Positions 35,651 to 48,300 of a stretch of 64,000 nt of DNA are shown piece after piece. This DNA comes from Jaapia argillacea MUCL 33604. Lineage: Eukaryota > Basidiomycota > Agaricomycetes > Jaapiales > Jaapiaceae. Position numbers and translations under genes: made by a program. Position 1 is the first letter of the stretch; every line of letters starts with the position of its first letter. The notes under the pieces are model-generated. The model was given only the letters and a program-made list of their open reading frames with translations. It was not told where the DNA came from and did not search any database. The stretch covers positions 54,189-118,188 of the forward strand of contig KL197732.1 in the NCBI GenBank assembly GCA_000697665.1, in the 5' to 3' direction.

Positions 35651-36644
35651 CTCAAGTAACTAATCACCCTCAATCACCCTCTGGCAATCTCTCCGATACA
35701 CACTCTGGTACACTGGCACTCTGGCGGCTCTGGCACACTGGCGGCCAGCACTCCAGGGCTGTCAGTGCGTCAGAGATTTGTGAGAATGCTGATGTTCTCA
35801 CCTTATTGTACAAGAAGATCACCAATATCTATGTCGCTGGTTTGACCAGGTCCGACTTCTGTTCCACACAGAGTATCCAAACGACTTTCCATACAATTCG
35901 ATCATATTCTTAGTGGGTTCTACAGAAGTTTCGTATAGGTACAATACAACGCAGGGTAACGGAGGTAACTCATCGCTTCCCGATGGCGAGCTCAACTCCA
36001 TCAAACTTCACGGCCTTCCTCATCATCATCGGATCCTCGACGCCACCTCCAAACCCACAAACAACGAATTTAGCGCCCCCGTAAGTCTGACACTTCCCAT
36101 AGCCATAGACCTCTCCACCCATTCATACACCTTCGGGTATCCAACTCGGGGTAATCAGGATGTCGGGATCGTGACACGTTCGATGTAATATTGAATTCCG
36201 ACGGCCAGACGAGGTCGTAATCGAGTTGATAGATGGGTTTCGACAATGAGTAGGGACACAGAGTTGTATCATCCGTTGGGTCCATAGTCGTCCCTTTACG
36301 AGGCCGTAATCTAAGGATTGCCACGATCCTCCGGGAAAGAGTCGACACAGAGTCGAAACATAGAAATACTTCGACCGGACTTGACTTGGGTCGCAAGAGC
36401 AGAAGGTTCTCTCGGGGTTTCAGCACATGCGAGCCAGTAGTCCGCTTCGTCAAACAAAGTGGCTCCTTCATGAACACCTTCCATCAGCATTTCCACAATT
36501 TCCTGACAGTCTGGCAGCCACTGAGAGCCCTGGTAGTCTGGAGCTGCAGCACCGTCAATTTCGCCAGAGCGGCCAGTGTGTCTGAGCGTCAGAGTGACCA
36601 CAGTTGTAATAGATACCATTACTGATTTATTGTAGACTTGCGAA

Positions 36645-39600
36645 TCAAAATACAAACTGGTGCAGGTGGTGATCACCGTACTTATTGACATAGAATGCAC
36701 GAAACGCATCCAACGTATAAGAGAAATGAAAGTCGTCTGGGATGAAGGACGAACCATACGAACCGATAAGGTGAGCTCCGCGGGCAATACATTCGACGTG
36801 GATGACTGCCATGCTACGACGGCCATTCCCTTCGTACTCCGGTTTCACAACCCACATCCCAGTTACCTCATCTGGCTCATCATCCTCCCGTACCAACCAC
36901 TCTACGAGGGCACAGGGATAGCTTTTGCCGCTGTACGAGAAAGAGAAGAAAAGCTTCACCCTTCCGACAACCATCCCTCGCATCCCACTTTGATCCGGGT
37001 CAATCTCAACGAAGACTGTGTCGTATCGAGCGTACTCTCCGCGCCAATTGGGGTTTGAGCGGATGCGTTCTCGGTACATACCCCCGGCACCGCAAATGTC
37101 ACTCGGGGCGAAGAATCGAGCCACGGCAGAGTGATACACGTAGACACGGCCGGAGAACTCGGGGCATTGATCAATAGGTACGGCGGAGGACGGGATCGGG
37201 GATGTTGGATACAGTTGGTCAAAGAGGAAGCGGCGAACCAGCGGGAGGAGTCGCGGTTGGTTGATATGTGTTGCAAGTTCCGGAAGCTTCTTTGGATAGT
37301 TACGTTCTAGGCGTGGTTGTCAGCGACATCGATTGAAAATGAACAGAAACATACCATATGTTTGGGCTAACTTGACGAAATTCATCACCTTTGGTCCGTC
37401 GACGGGCCCGCTATCATCATCTTCGTCATCAACGGGGTCGGTCTCAACTGGTTCAGGCTCATCTCCGGCAAGCATGCGAGCCGTATACGATGATGTAGAT
37501 CCTTCCATCATCCCCTTCCGTTCAAATGCTTGTTGGGCAGCCGCCATCTTATCCAGCCGCTGATTTGTGCGCAACATCTGTCGTAAAGCCTTGTAACGAC
37601 TTGATCGACGCCAAGGTTCCCCCACGGCTCCGATATGCTTGGATTCGGTGATTGACGAACAAAGGCCGTTTGGAGAGCCGAAGAGGCGTATACCGCGGAT
37701 GTAGTGCATTAGGGAGTGCTGGCGAGGAAGAGAAATGTCGGTGTCACGGACGCCGGTCTCAACGAAGATTTGTCGGTGGTGGTGGAAACGTGTGAGGGTG
37801 CTCTTGAGCTCGTCCATAGCGTCGGTGTCAATCGAGTTTCTGCGCGCAATGTAACAGAAATCCAGGAAAGCGGCGAGACACTTGACCATGGAATCGGGGA
37901 CGTGACCAGTGATTGCAGGCAGATAGACCTCGATGAACACATCAGGCGGGGTGAAACGTGATTGAATATATTGGAATCTACCTTCATCAAAGCTTTTGAA
38001 TCGTCGCCGGTCCACTGGGTGAAGTCCCGTCCTTCTGGAAAACGACGGAGTCCGGGGAAAGCGGGAACAGCTGCGATGCTAAGCCAAGGCTGAGAAAATA
38101 GTTGAAAGGTGCCAACTTCAGACTCACCGTCGGTCAATGTCTTCGATGATCGCGAAGGCACGAGCTTCACCATGCTCTAAGATCAGGTACTCATTTACCC
38201 ATGCAACGATATGGTCCTTGAATGTTCCTTTGATGAGCTGATGGAGGAGGTCGGGCGTGATCAATTGGTGGATGTCGGCACGAGGAAACGTATGCGTGAA
38301 AGGCTGGAAAGTAATCAGACAGTGAAGACAACGTAAGATGTGAAATCGTACCGTAACGTCTGACCGAATTCCGTAGTCATCCCATAATATGCCAGGATCA
38401 AACACGCTGATATAATATTCAGTCTTGTGCTTGGTGCAACGGCGAGCACCCGGGTTATCGAGATCCTCAGGTCGGGCATCACATCTACCGTGAATTCATG
38501 AGGGTCAAAATCTGGTATAAGTGCCAGATCAGTGGAGTAGTCGCTCACTTGGGACACCAGCCTTGTACGACACCGGAAAGCCATACCTGCTCTGGATAGT
38601 CAGCAATATATGGACCCAAACCATAGATGGCATGTCGGAAATGACCATCGGCACATTGAACAACTTCTGGTGTGGTCATTCCCGCCTTCAATGGCTCAAA
38701 AACATGTGCCAGACATGCATGATACATCTGGCGGCAGAATTTTTGATATGCTGGCTTGCGACGATGCTTCTTTGAAGCTACAAGTAGCCAAGTTTATCTT
38801 GTGAGTAAAGCAAACGAAAAGTATAGCAGAAAGTCATACTTTTTGGGATTGGCAAAAATGCGACAGGAAGAATGCTGTTGCTATGACCACGTCGAGCAGT
38901 GTTGGTTAGGACTCCAGGAGACATATAGACCGGGTGGTATTCCTGATGTCCTGTTGCGACTGAGCAGGTAGTCTTGTCACTACCAGCCACAATCGGGACA
39001 TACATTGCGCCGTGCGTCGTGGGATCTTGGGCGATGATATCCTGTCAACAAAGATAGAAATTTGTTAGCCCGTACTTCAATACCGATCTTTACATGACGT
39101 ACCGCCTGATTCCAGGCAAAATCAGCAGACATGAGATTTGAGTAGACTTGCTTCCCGGCTTTGTTAAACTGACGATAAGGTCTCGTGTTTTGCTGACCCT
39201 TGAAGGCAGATGTTGCTAGTTGATTTTGGAGAACAAGGCGAGTGTTGCGGGTACATAGCTCGTATGTCTGAGTCATCCATTTCGGGGGTGTTCCAGCTGG
39301 CAAGGGTCCTTGATAGCGAACGGTATGGACTTTCCATGGTGCACTACCGTGCTGAATTTCATCAATGTTCGCATACAAATGAGAAGCATTTTTCCAGGGG
39401 ACAATACCGTGGTACTTCAGTACCGTCGCTGCCCAGATGTCAAGCGCTGTGTTGATCTCTGCCGCTGAGCTTTGCGCCGTAACAAAATGATAGTTTGCAA
39501 AGTCAAACTCGATTCTATCTTCGAACGGATGCCACGACTTTTCTGCGTTCTCTGCCGGTGCAACAAAAGGTGGTGGTGGGGTGTCCGGTGGGATGAAGTC

Positions 39601-39845
39601 ACCGTTACGGTTGCAACGCAATCCTTCTCAGAAGATTAGTTGGGGGAAACCTAAGGAATTTGAATGGACGTACCAGTTAATTTTGGGTGATATTGATATG
39701 TAAAGTGTTCTTCTGGTTCAACGTCGTTGTCAATCCCAGGGGCAGATTCACAATGGACGGCGTTGATATGTTGAGTCCGGCCACCACTGGATTTGCATAT
39801 AAGAGGACATTTCGGGCAGGGGTAGGACTGAGGCGGGGCCGGCAT
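36645..39845 (-). CDS. Plavaka-type transposase (922 aa, 9 exons)
   Basis: Exons (minus): 39845-39674, 39626-39103, 39041-38840, 38777-38549, 38484-38352, 38303-38128, 38078-37982, 37928-37355, 37306-36645. They sum to 2769 nt in frame and end in TGA. The N-terminus has a C2H2 finger (C10, C13, H26, H31) after MPAPPQSYPCPKCP, the usual opening of this family. Recognisable blocks are TSKKHRRKPAYQKFCRQMYH, KCDARPEDLDNPGARRC, LLHQLIKGTFKDHIVAWV, SITESKHI and the C-terminal YHSAVARFFAPSDICGAGGM and FVNKYGDHH-like blocks. I recognise these from basidiomycete Plavaka (KDZ-related) transposases. It should cut and paste its own element in the nucleus. No stop or shift was found, so it may still be functional. 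Terminal inverted repeats could not be fixed. Confidence 0.85.
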
Positions 39846-40099
39846 GGGGAGTACGAGGCTGATGTGTACAGGAGCAAGAGGGATGAAAAATGGGAGAATC
39901 GATACTGTGGCGTTGTGCAAACAATACCATACATGGACTTGGGCATATTTTTACAAGTCAACGCGAACGAGGATTGAGAGGATATCACTTGATGTCTCAG
40001 CCAACTCGCTGCTCGTCTACACGAAACAAAAAATTACCTGGATCAGATGTCAACGCAAAGGTTCTTCATTCTACCGCTCCTGGTCATCATGATATTATT

Positions 40100-41749
40100 A
40101 AACAGGATTGCAGAAAGTCACTTTAAAACTTACTATTCCGTCAGCTCCAAGTCTCCCAACTGGAGTCGAAGCCCCTGTAGGCAACTCAGTTGTAGCCCCT
40201 GTACCAGCACATCCAATCCCAAACCCCAGACGAAGAAACGGGGCCGGAATCCTAGTATCCCGTTACAAGATGCTCCTGTTGAAGCCAAGAAAACACCCCC
40301 AAAGCCGAAGAGGGCTCCAGCTACAAAATCAAAAAAGGATCAAGAAGATTCTTCTGAGGCAGGAACAAATAATGTGCTCACTGAAGATACTACAGCCACC
40401 AAGAAGCCACCAAAGACGAAGGTGAAACCTCCCCTTCCACCTCGATCACCGCTTCCTGCTTGACTCGCACGACCTGATGAACCTGGAGGACCTGACAAGA
40501 AACGTGCCAAGAGGTCATCGGAAGAAATACAGAGGTTGGTTGAGGAGAGGGAGTCAGTTCGGCGCCAGATGGAGGCGCTGAAGCAAAAGGACATCATGAT
40601 TGCTGCGGTAATGGAGGCTAACGATGCTGATGCAGAGGACGAGGAAGAGGCTGGGGCTGTTCACTGCCTTGCGGATATTGAGGAAGAGATGGATACGAGG
40701 GAGAAGATAGAGGAGGAGGCTATTGACGGTGATGTCGATGTTGAAATGCGTGAGATATTGGAAGGCAATGAGGAGGTTTCGCCGACGAAAGGAAAGGGAA
40801 AGTCAGCTGCCCAAGTAAGTTGCAGAAATTGTGTTCGATGTCGACGACTGTTCTGACTCGAGCCTCTTTCATAGAGAAAGACGAAGAAGATGGTGAAGGG
40901 GGAGCTCCATGGTGCAATCAATGAGGTAAAGACGAAACTAGCAGCTGCAAAAATCGCCGCTGGGAAGAAACCAGCCATGTGAGTTTCTGTTACCTCACTG
41001 CACGCCCACAAACCAGAGATGGATGTGGGAATCTGATCGCACCTTCTATGCTAGATCCAACAAGGTTTCCAGTGGGTTTGCACCAAACTGGAAAGCGAAG
41101 ATTGCTGCAGACGACCTCCAGCCCTCCACGAGTGCTAGCATAACTTTTGGTGGCCTTGAGGACGTGGACCTGGCGCAAGAATGGCTGTCGTTCGACAAAG
41201 GTGTCAAAGTTGTTCATCAAAATGAGGTTCGTCCTGATGATTTGTTTCACACACACCACACGTAACTTCATTCCATATGTAGCTGGTCACTATCAGTGAT
41301 GCCGACTCCAACTCCGAGGTGGAAGTTTTCACCCCCACTCCCAAGACGAAACCAAACTTGAAAGCACAGCTTGCCAAGCCCATGCCGATTCCGAGACTGA
41401 CACCTGCATTGATCAAATCAAAGCCTTTGGTCAAAGTGAACCTGCCCCACTCTGCCTCTATCAGAAAATCAGCGCCGTTGGCTCCCATCCCTGTCAAAGC
41501 CGAGGCGACATTGCCCAAGACCCCCGCTGACCACTCCCTTCCTGCGGGAGATGAGAAGCTCCCACTTTTCATTCGCGCGCGGTGGGATATATTCCTGGCC
41601 ACATCACATCCTACCCTGTCCTGTTTGATACCTTCGCCGTCTTGTCCGCCATCGGTCGAATGTGGTTTCGTTGGGCCTATTGTATTGCAGTGGTAGTCAA
41701 GTTCAACTACGAAATTCGATTGTTAGGCTATTACATGATCCTCAAATGA
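40100..41749 (+). pseudogene. Broken, divergently transcribed companion gene of the Plavaka element
   Basis: Pro/Lys-rich protein beginning upstream of KKRGRNPSIPLQDAPVEAKK (about 40220). An in-frame TGA at 40461-40463 interrupts it (LPA-stop-LARPDEPGG). The same frame then continues with a coiled-coil-like acidic region (QRLVEERESVRRQMEALKQK) to about 40815. Introns near 40816-40874, 40981-41018 and 41226-41280 join SAAQ, RKTKKMVKGELHGAINE, SNKVSSGFAPNWKAKIA and LVTISDADSNSEVEVF. Near 41600 the better-looking C-terminus (FDTFAVLSAIGRMWFRWAYC) is in another frame, ending at 41749. Such a gene placed opposite the transposase may belong to the same element. Function unknown. Confidence 0.5.
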
Positions 41750-41949
41750 TTACCAATAAATCTATTCGATACATATTCTCTCATCACTGGGGCTCTGGCA
41801 GCACTGGTGGACTGGCAAGCAACTTTAATGGTTTTCGAAAATTTGTACTGGCGAAAAATCGGACCTGGCTGGCGGCTGGCAACCGTCAGCACTGGAGTGG
41901 ACTGATTGGCTCTGACAGGCCTGGAACAGATCCCCCAGAGGTTTGTGGG

Positions 41950-42482
41950 AATGCTGATGTCCTCCTTGTGCTCAATCTCTCCATTCCTGTACTGATCTGC
42001 TCCTATTTAAAAATCATCGTGCAGATCATAATCATCTTTGTCAGTGGTGCTGCCTTCCAAGTGTCGTAGTTGGGCCCGGATTCCATCCGCCCAAACCACT
42101 CATTCTGGGAACTCGGACTCGCTTGCCTTATCGTTTTGTCTGTGGCTGAAACCCACATCTACACTCCTTACTATTCAGTTGCTATCTCTCGTCCCTCGTA
42201 CCTTACGGGACTCCGACACTCCTTACATTCCGTACTCTTGTGTATAAAGCCTACCTCGTTTGTACTCCGAGTTCCTCAGTCCAACTTGAATTCAGAGAGC
42301 ACTTACACCTGTTCTCTAATCGTGGGAAGACTTTCTCCTACTAGTCTCGTGTCGTTGCCCGGAACTCTCCCTGCACCGACATATTTTGAACACCTACTGA
42401 ACTCTCTGTTTATTTGATACCTGCCTCTTGCTCTACGCGTCTCTGGAATAGCCAACTGGTCTGATCAACCTCGGCGACCAAC
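41950..42482 (+). other. Leader / probable LTR region of retroelement C
   Basis: CT-rich, non-coding sequence directly upstream of the gag frame, with a TATA-like gtataaagcc near 42241. It probably holds the 5' LTR and leader of the element that owns the gag at 42483. LTR ends could not be fixed because no second LTR is present. Confidence 0.4.
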
Positions 42483-44635
42483 ATGCCCAAGAGCACTCGA
42501 ACTCAGCCACGTGCCACCCGTTCTGCCACTCGCTCAACAGCCCCTATCTCGCTCGCCGCTCGAGGCAGAGTGAATAGGACTCGTAGTAAGTCCCTTACTT
42601 CTGTTGTGGACAGCAACCGGGCGCCTACACCTGTGGCAGGTCCTCGGGACCGCATTTCACCCACTGTGAGCCCTTTGCGATCCTTCGCGGAGGTAGTAAC
42701 AATGGGTTTAACTGTGCCTGCTTTGAGCAGGCCGGTTAGTCCTACTATTGGCATTGTCGTCAATGGTGGTAGTAATGCCCCGAAAGATAATAATAATAAA
42801 TTTGAATTATCTACTGTTGTGGAGGGGTCGATTGGCACTGATCCAGTCTCCCCCGTTGAAGACCCCCGTGATAATCGCGGGTGGATCCCCATTGTCCAAA
42901 AGGCAAGGAAGGCCAAGTCACTGGATTCCTTGGGGAAGTCCAGCAAACAGAAGCTGGCCCAAGACAGTGGAAATTCCACTGATAACGAGGATTTGAAATT
43001 CTCTACTACGCCCAGGAATAACCAATTCCACACCCAGGCTGATACCAAGGCTAGTGCAGAAGTGTTTGAGGATCGCTGTAAGGCCTCGACGACCCATTCA
43101 ACTGAACACCGAGAAGTTTTGGACACCTCCAAGGGGGAAGGTCCATCTCGGAAGGGCAAAGGTCCTGACCCTCGCAACTGGGGTGGGGCTGAACTCACGG
43201 ATGAGGAATTAGACATCGACGTGCAACGAGTGGCGATGGCCTCATGGAAACTAGCGAAAGAAATAGGAGAGGGGGTTGTACCCGATCCTAATGAGTTTAC
43301 TTCAGATGATGACAACGGAGGGGGTGCCCCCTCCATGGGAGGGAATCATGCCCAGGGCATTTGGTTTGACCCATTGTCAATTGAGTTGCAGCGAGAACTT
43401 GCGGAATCTAAGGTGAGGAGTGCGAGGCTGGCCGAGTTGTTGTGGAACCACCACACACAAGGCAAAGTGTTCAATCACAATTGGAAGCTGTTTGGAATTG
43501 GAAACTCAGCTGTTGTTGATACAGCAGTTCCTGCATCCATTCCTTCAGGTGTTCACGTGAGCGGACCTTGCTTTCCCCCACCTACTATTTCAGAGCGGAA
43601 ATCCTCGGTAGTTACGAGGGTTAGCAACCAAGGATCTGATCATGGGGGACACTCCACTGATCATGATCCTCCCAAGAAGAAACCTAGGTCAGGTTCTCCT
43701 ATCCCTCAGGATAGGAAGCGCCGAAAATCTCGGCACAAATCAGTAATGGAAACTCTCTTTGAGAAGAGAGATCGACAATTTAAGTCGAGTCCACCACCTT
43801 CATCCCCCTCTGAACCTTCGTCAAGTGATTCAGAGGGAGATAGTAGTGTGTCTACCTCTGAGGAATACTCAGATCCCCCTGGTAGAGGACGGCCCAAGCA
43901 TCGTAAGAAACACACTAGTGTTAAAGCTTGGATTAAGCCTCAGGAACCAGCCACTTATGACGGGGTGGCGGACGCTAACATGTTTGTCAAATTTGTGCAA
44001 GATTCTAATGACTATGTGTTGGATGGGGGGGTCGCACGCCAAAAGCATGTATGATATGTGTCTCATTTCTTATCAGGCCAGGCACTGGTATTCTACAACA
44101 TTACTGTTGCTCATAACAATGAGGCCTGGAGCCTCAAACGGTTCTTCACAGAATTGTTTGATTATTGCTTTCCAAAGGACTTCAAGCATCAGCAACATGC
44201 CGAGTTGCAGCGATGCTTCCAAGGGCAGCTCACTGTTCGAGAATTCTCGCACAAGTTGATTGTCTACTTCGAGATCATTGGGGGTATCCCCAATCGGGAA
44301 AAGGTAGACAAATTATGGAATGGTCTATGAAAGGACATTCAATCTCAGCTGTGGAAAGCTTACCTCGACCCTGAGACCTCATCTTGGAAGAAGGTGCTTG
44401 ACACAGCCGAGGTAGTCGAGTGAGCTGCTGCCGTAGACAAGTCCGGAAAGCCCTATGGCTCTGGACCCAGTAGTAACCCTAAGCCACGAGGTCCTGGGGG
44501 TGGCAGAGGAGGCAGTTCATCCTTCAAACCAAAGGGAAGTTACTCCTCTGGGAATGGCAGCCAGCCTGCCTCTTTGAGCAACACACGTCATTCATTCCAG
44601 AATAGTGGCAACTCGTCCAAAGGCAATGGTGCTGG
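42483..44635 (+). pseudogene. Gag of LTR retroelement C, truncated and with three nonsense codons
   Basis: One continuous frame from MPKSTRTQPRATRS reads a Ser/Pro-rich N-terminus, then a retrotransposon gag-like core (PATYDGVADANMFVKFVQDS, FLSGQALVFYNI, WSLKRFFTELFDYCFP, FQGQLTVREFSHKL). The tail is Gly/Ser-rich (GPGGGRGGSSSFKP). Three in-frame TGA codons lie at 44052, 44328 and 44421, consistent with CGA to TGA changes; no frameshift is needed. The frame runs into the LTR of element A at 44636, so the pol part is missing. The flanking 5 nt GCTGG at 44631-44635 may be one side of element A's target duplication. Confidence 0.75.
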
Positions 44636-44843
44636 TGTTAAAGTTGCTACTTCAACGAAGTACCAAAGTCAAATCTTGTACTTCTCTGATGGTACTTAGG
44701 TTGCAACGCAGAGTGAGGCAGTATGAGGATGACAAGAGAGAGGAAACCAGATGAAGACCAAGTCGGACTTTGTGGGAATGCAAGTAGAGACTTGTATTGA
44801 CAAAGTGAACAAGATGGGAGATATTAGCGAATACAGGCAAGTA
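44636..44843 (-). repeat. 3' LTR of chromovirus A, distal part
   Basis: On the minus strand the LTR ends ...TTTAACA at 44636, mirroring the TGTTA start at 51198. It matches the plus-strand LTR at about 58055-58267 (shared cctaagtaccatcagagaag and acttcgttgaagta). It is separated from its proximal part (51005-51198) by the Helitron. Confidence 0.88.
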
Positions 44844-44929
44844 TCCTACTATTGACCAGAGGAAGCGCATGCAAAAAAGTCTTATTAGATAATACTGACT
44901 AAGCTTCTCCACGCACGCGCATGGCAGCA

Positions 44930-44996
44930 CAAGCGACAATCCGAGCATCAGAACATTGGAACATCGAAATCAGAACATCGGAATCAGAACATGCTG
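44930..44996 (+). repeat. Short tandem motif in Helitron 5' region
   Basis: The motif atcagaacat and variants recur four times (agcatcagaacattggaac onward). Confidence 0.6.
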
Positions 44997-45202
44997 ATTC
45001 GTGGTCTCCTGGGTCCACAAGCCACGCGATGCCTTTGACAACCCAAGATTCAGGATTTTGGGCTTTTGCAGCTCCCTCTCCACTCTCCTCTCTGTTTGCC
45101 TGGTGTTTTTGGTGAAGGGCATTGAATCCTGCCTTTATATTACCCTAAAAAGTGGAAATCAGGTCAATTGAATCGATTTTTGGAGCATTTGGTTACTGAT
45201 AA

Positions 45203-45238
45203 GGCTTTGATCTTCATTGATCTTCATTGATCTTCATC
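45203..45238 (+). repeat. Decanucleotide tandem repeat
   Basis: Three tandem copies of gatcttcatt in the leader of the Helitron gene. Confidence 0.8.
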
Positions 45239-45335
45239 TGATCAGTTTGGAGCCTTCTACAATTCCCATTCCTCCACCACCTGAACAAGGATTGTTGTGG
45301 TTCAGATTATAACTTCACATCCAATCTCTCTCAGA

Positions 45336-48300
45336 ATGTGAGTTTCCATGGCTTTTCCTTGATTTCTTCATCTTAATAGGATATGGAGGTCAAATCCACC
45401 TTCTGACTCCCCACCCAACACCCCAAGTCGTGCCCGTGATGCTGCTCGACAGGCTGAACGTGATCAATGTGAGATGCTGAGCCCAGAGCAGTGCAGAGTA
45501 CCCAGTCAAAATCGTGATGGTCCAATTCCTTTCAATTTACCCCCAGCTCCTGCACCACCTGCTGCAAGAGGTGGAGATGTGTTTGGTGGAGCACCTAGGG
45601 TTGCTGGCTGACATGTATTTCCACAGGTATGTTTATATATGTATTTACAGAATTGATGAATGACCAAACCACACCAGTATGACTTTTTTCATTTACCTCC
45701 TAATATACGTCAACAGATGGATAATTTGCTTCCACTTCAACCTGTTTGGGGAAGGTGAGGCCATGCTGTGTGTACTATATTTTTTTCATGCTGTACATGC
45801 CCATTTTTCTTATGCAGTTTCTAATAGACTGTGCCTCCAGCAATAGTAGCCCAGCCAATGCCTCCATCACTAACTCCAACAGGCCAAGTAAGGAACTTGG
45901 GAGCCCAGCTGGCCAGCTTGCCTCCCTTAGTGCCATTACAAAGGCAGTGGAGTAGTCGAAATCAACCTCCACCAATGCCTGCTTTGATAGCTCCAAATCC
46001 TCCCCAACTTAGGATGGGACATGGAGTTTTTCAGCATCCTCATCAGCAGAATCAGGATTTAGATATGCACAGCCCTCCCAGATCACCTCCAAGAGGATTT
46101 GTTGGTCGCCAAGCTCAATCACCACCAGCATCACCAACACATCGAAGGAATATGCCACCTCCCTCTATTCATAGGATTCATGCAGCTCCTGATGATCCTT
46201 CTGATTCTTCTTCTTCCTCTGACTCTTCATATATTCCCAGTCCTCATTCTTCTGATGGCTCTTCCTCTTCCTCTGATATTGAGATGAATTCCTCTGATCC
46301 AGAGGCACCATATAACCCTCCCTCTCCAGGCCGACCTGCTGGAGTAGCTTCTCTTGCTACACGTCAGCCAAATACATGGACCAATGTTATCCCTCATTAT
46401 CTGGGAGCTATGGATGTAACATGTAAACGTTGTGGTGCTTTGCACTGGATTGAGGAATGAGTGAAAAAATATGGTATCATAAACCCCAGATTTGGGATGT
46501 GTTGCAATCATGGAAAATGGGTGGTTTCACAGCTCACCCCCTTACCTCCTGAGTTGCTAAAGCTTTACTCTGTAAATACTGCCAATCCTGTTGATCGTGC
46601 CCATGCGAAAGAATTCCAGAACAACATCTGTATGTATAATTCTGCATTGGCAATGACTTCACTTGGTGTCAACATAGATTGTAGTTTGAATCAAGAAGGT
46701 GGCCCATATGTATTTAAGATTCAGGGTGCATTATACCACAGGATGGGGAGTCTGCTTCCCAGCAATGATAATCAACAGAAGCGATATGCAGAACTGTACT
46801 TTTCAGACTCTCATAATGCCCTGGATCAAAGAATGAATAACAATCAGGGGGCCAATAGAGTAGTCATGCAGACTCTTCAGGACATGTTGTATCACACCAA
46901 TCCATTTGTGAATCAGTTCAAGGCAGCTTTTGAGAGAGTATGTGAGACACCCAATGTCCAAAATTTGACAGTTAGGCTTTTGGTAGATCCAAAGTCAGAT
47001 CAGTGTAGATATAATGCCCCCACAGCAGATGAAGTTGTAGCTATTGTTCCAGGAGAAAGTGCTGAAACAACAGGTACCAGGGATGTTATTTGTCAGTTGC
47101 GTGGAGGGGCTTTTCAAAGAATATCTGAGGGACATCCCTCCTATCAGCCATTGCACTATGTTTTACTATTTCCCAGGGGAGAACAAGGCTAGCATTTTAG
47201 AATGCCTTTCAACTCAGTTGAGAATCCCCCTGTCAACAATGCTAATGCTGATAATGAATATGATGATCCATTTGATGAAAATCCTAATGATAAAAGGCAA
47301 AAAACACTCAGCCAGCGTGAATACTATGCCTATCGCCTTCATCCACGCCAGCGTCAAAGTGTTCCTGGGGCAGTAAATTTAGTTCTTTTACCTGTTGATG
47401 CAGAACCACCAAACATTTTCTTTGGAGGAAAGCTTTTTCAGCAATATATGGTGGATGCATGGGCAGTGACAGATCAAGCTAAGCTGCGGTGGTTTAGAAA
47501 CAATCAAACAAAGATTATGGCTGATGTGTATCAAGGATTGGTGGATGCTGTAGCACGAGATGCAAACTTGAATGATATTGGAAAAAGGACAATTCTGCCC
47601 TCATCATACATTGCAGGAACACGATGCATGAGAGGTTGGTACCAAGACTCTATGGCAATAGTTAGGACAGTGAGCAATGCAGACTTCTTTTTGACAATGA
47701 CAACCAATACAAACTGGAAAGAGATTCAGGATGAACTTTTACCTGGCCAGACAGCATCTGACAGACCTGATATTGTGGCCAGAGTGTTCAAGCTCAAAGC
47801 TAAGGCTCTATTGGAGGATATCCGAACAAATGGTATCTTGGGTAAAGTAGTAGCTCACATTCACACAATTGAGTTTCAAAAGCAGGGTCTTCCACACATG
47901 CATCTAATCATATTCCTCCATTGTGATCACAAACCTCGCACACCTGCAGAGGTTGATTGTATTATTTCAGCCCAGCTTCCTGATGAAGCAACTGAGAAGA
48001 TACTTTATGACAAAGTGGTAAGATATATGATGCATGGACTTTGTGGAGCTGAAAATCCTAAGGCACCATGTATGGAGAATGGAAAGTGTACCAAAAAGTT
48101 TCCAAAAGCATTTCAAGAAGAAACTACAATGACTGACAATGCCTATGCAACTTTTGCCCGTCCAAATAATGGGAGAACCTATACAACAAAAGTGGGAGGA
48201 AGAGAGGTGAAGCTGGACAACCGGTCTGTAGTGCCCTACTGCCCCTATCTGGCAATAAAGTATGACTGTCATATCAATCTTGAGTGTGTTTTCTCCCTGA

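Noticed and set aside
36070-36477. 135-residue minus-strand frame downstream of the Plavaka transposase
   Set aside because: No recognisable motif, and splice junctions linking it to the transposase would pass its TGA; not supportable.
42503-43336. Long minus-strand frame (277 residues)
   Set aside because: Shadow of the gag frame on the plus strand; no domain, and composition mirrors the opposite strand.
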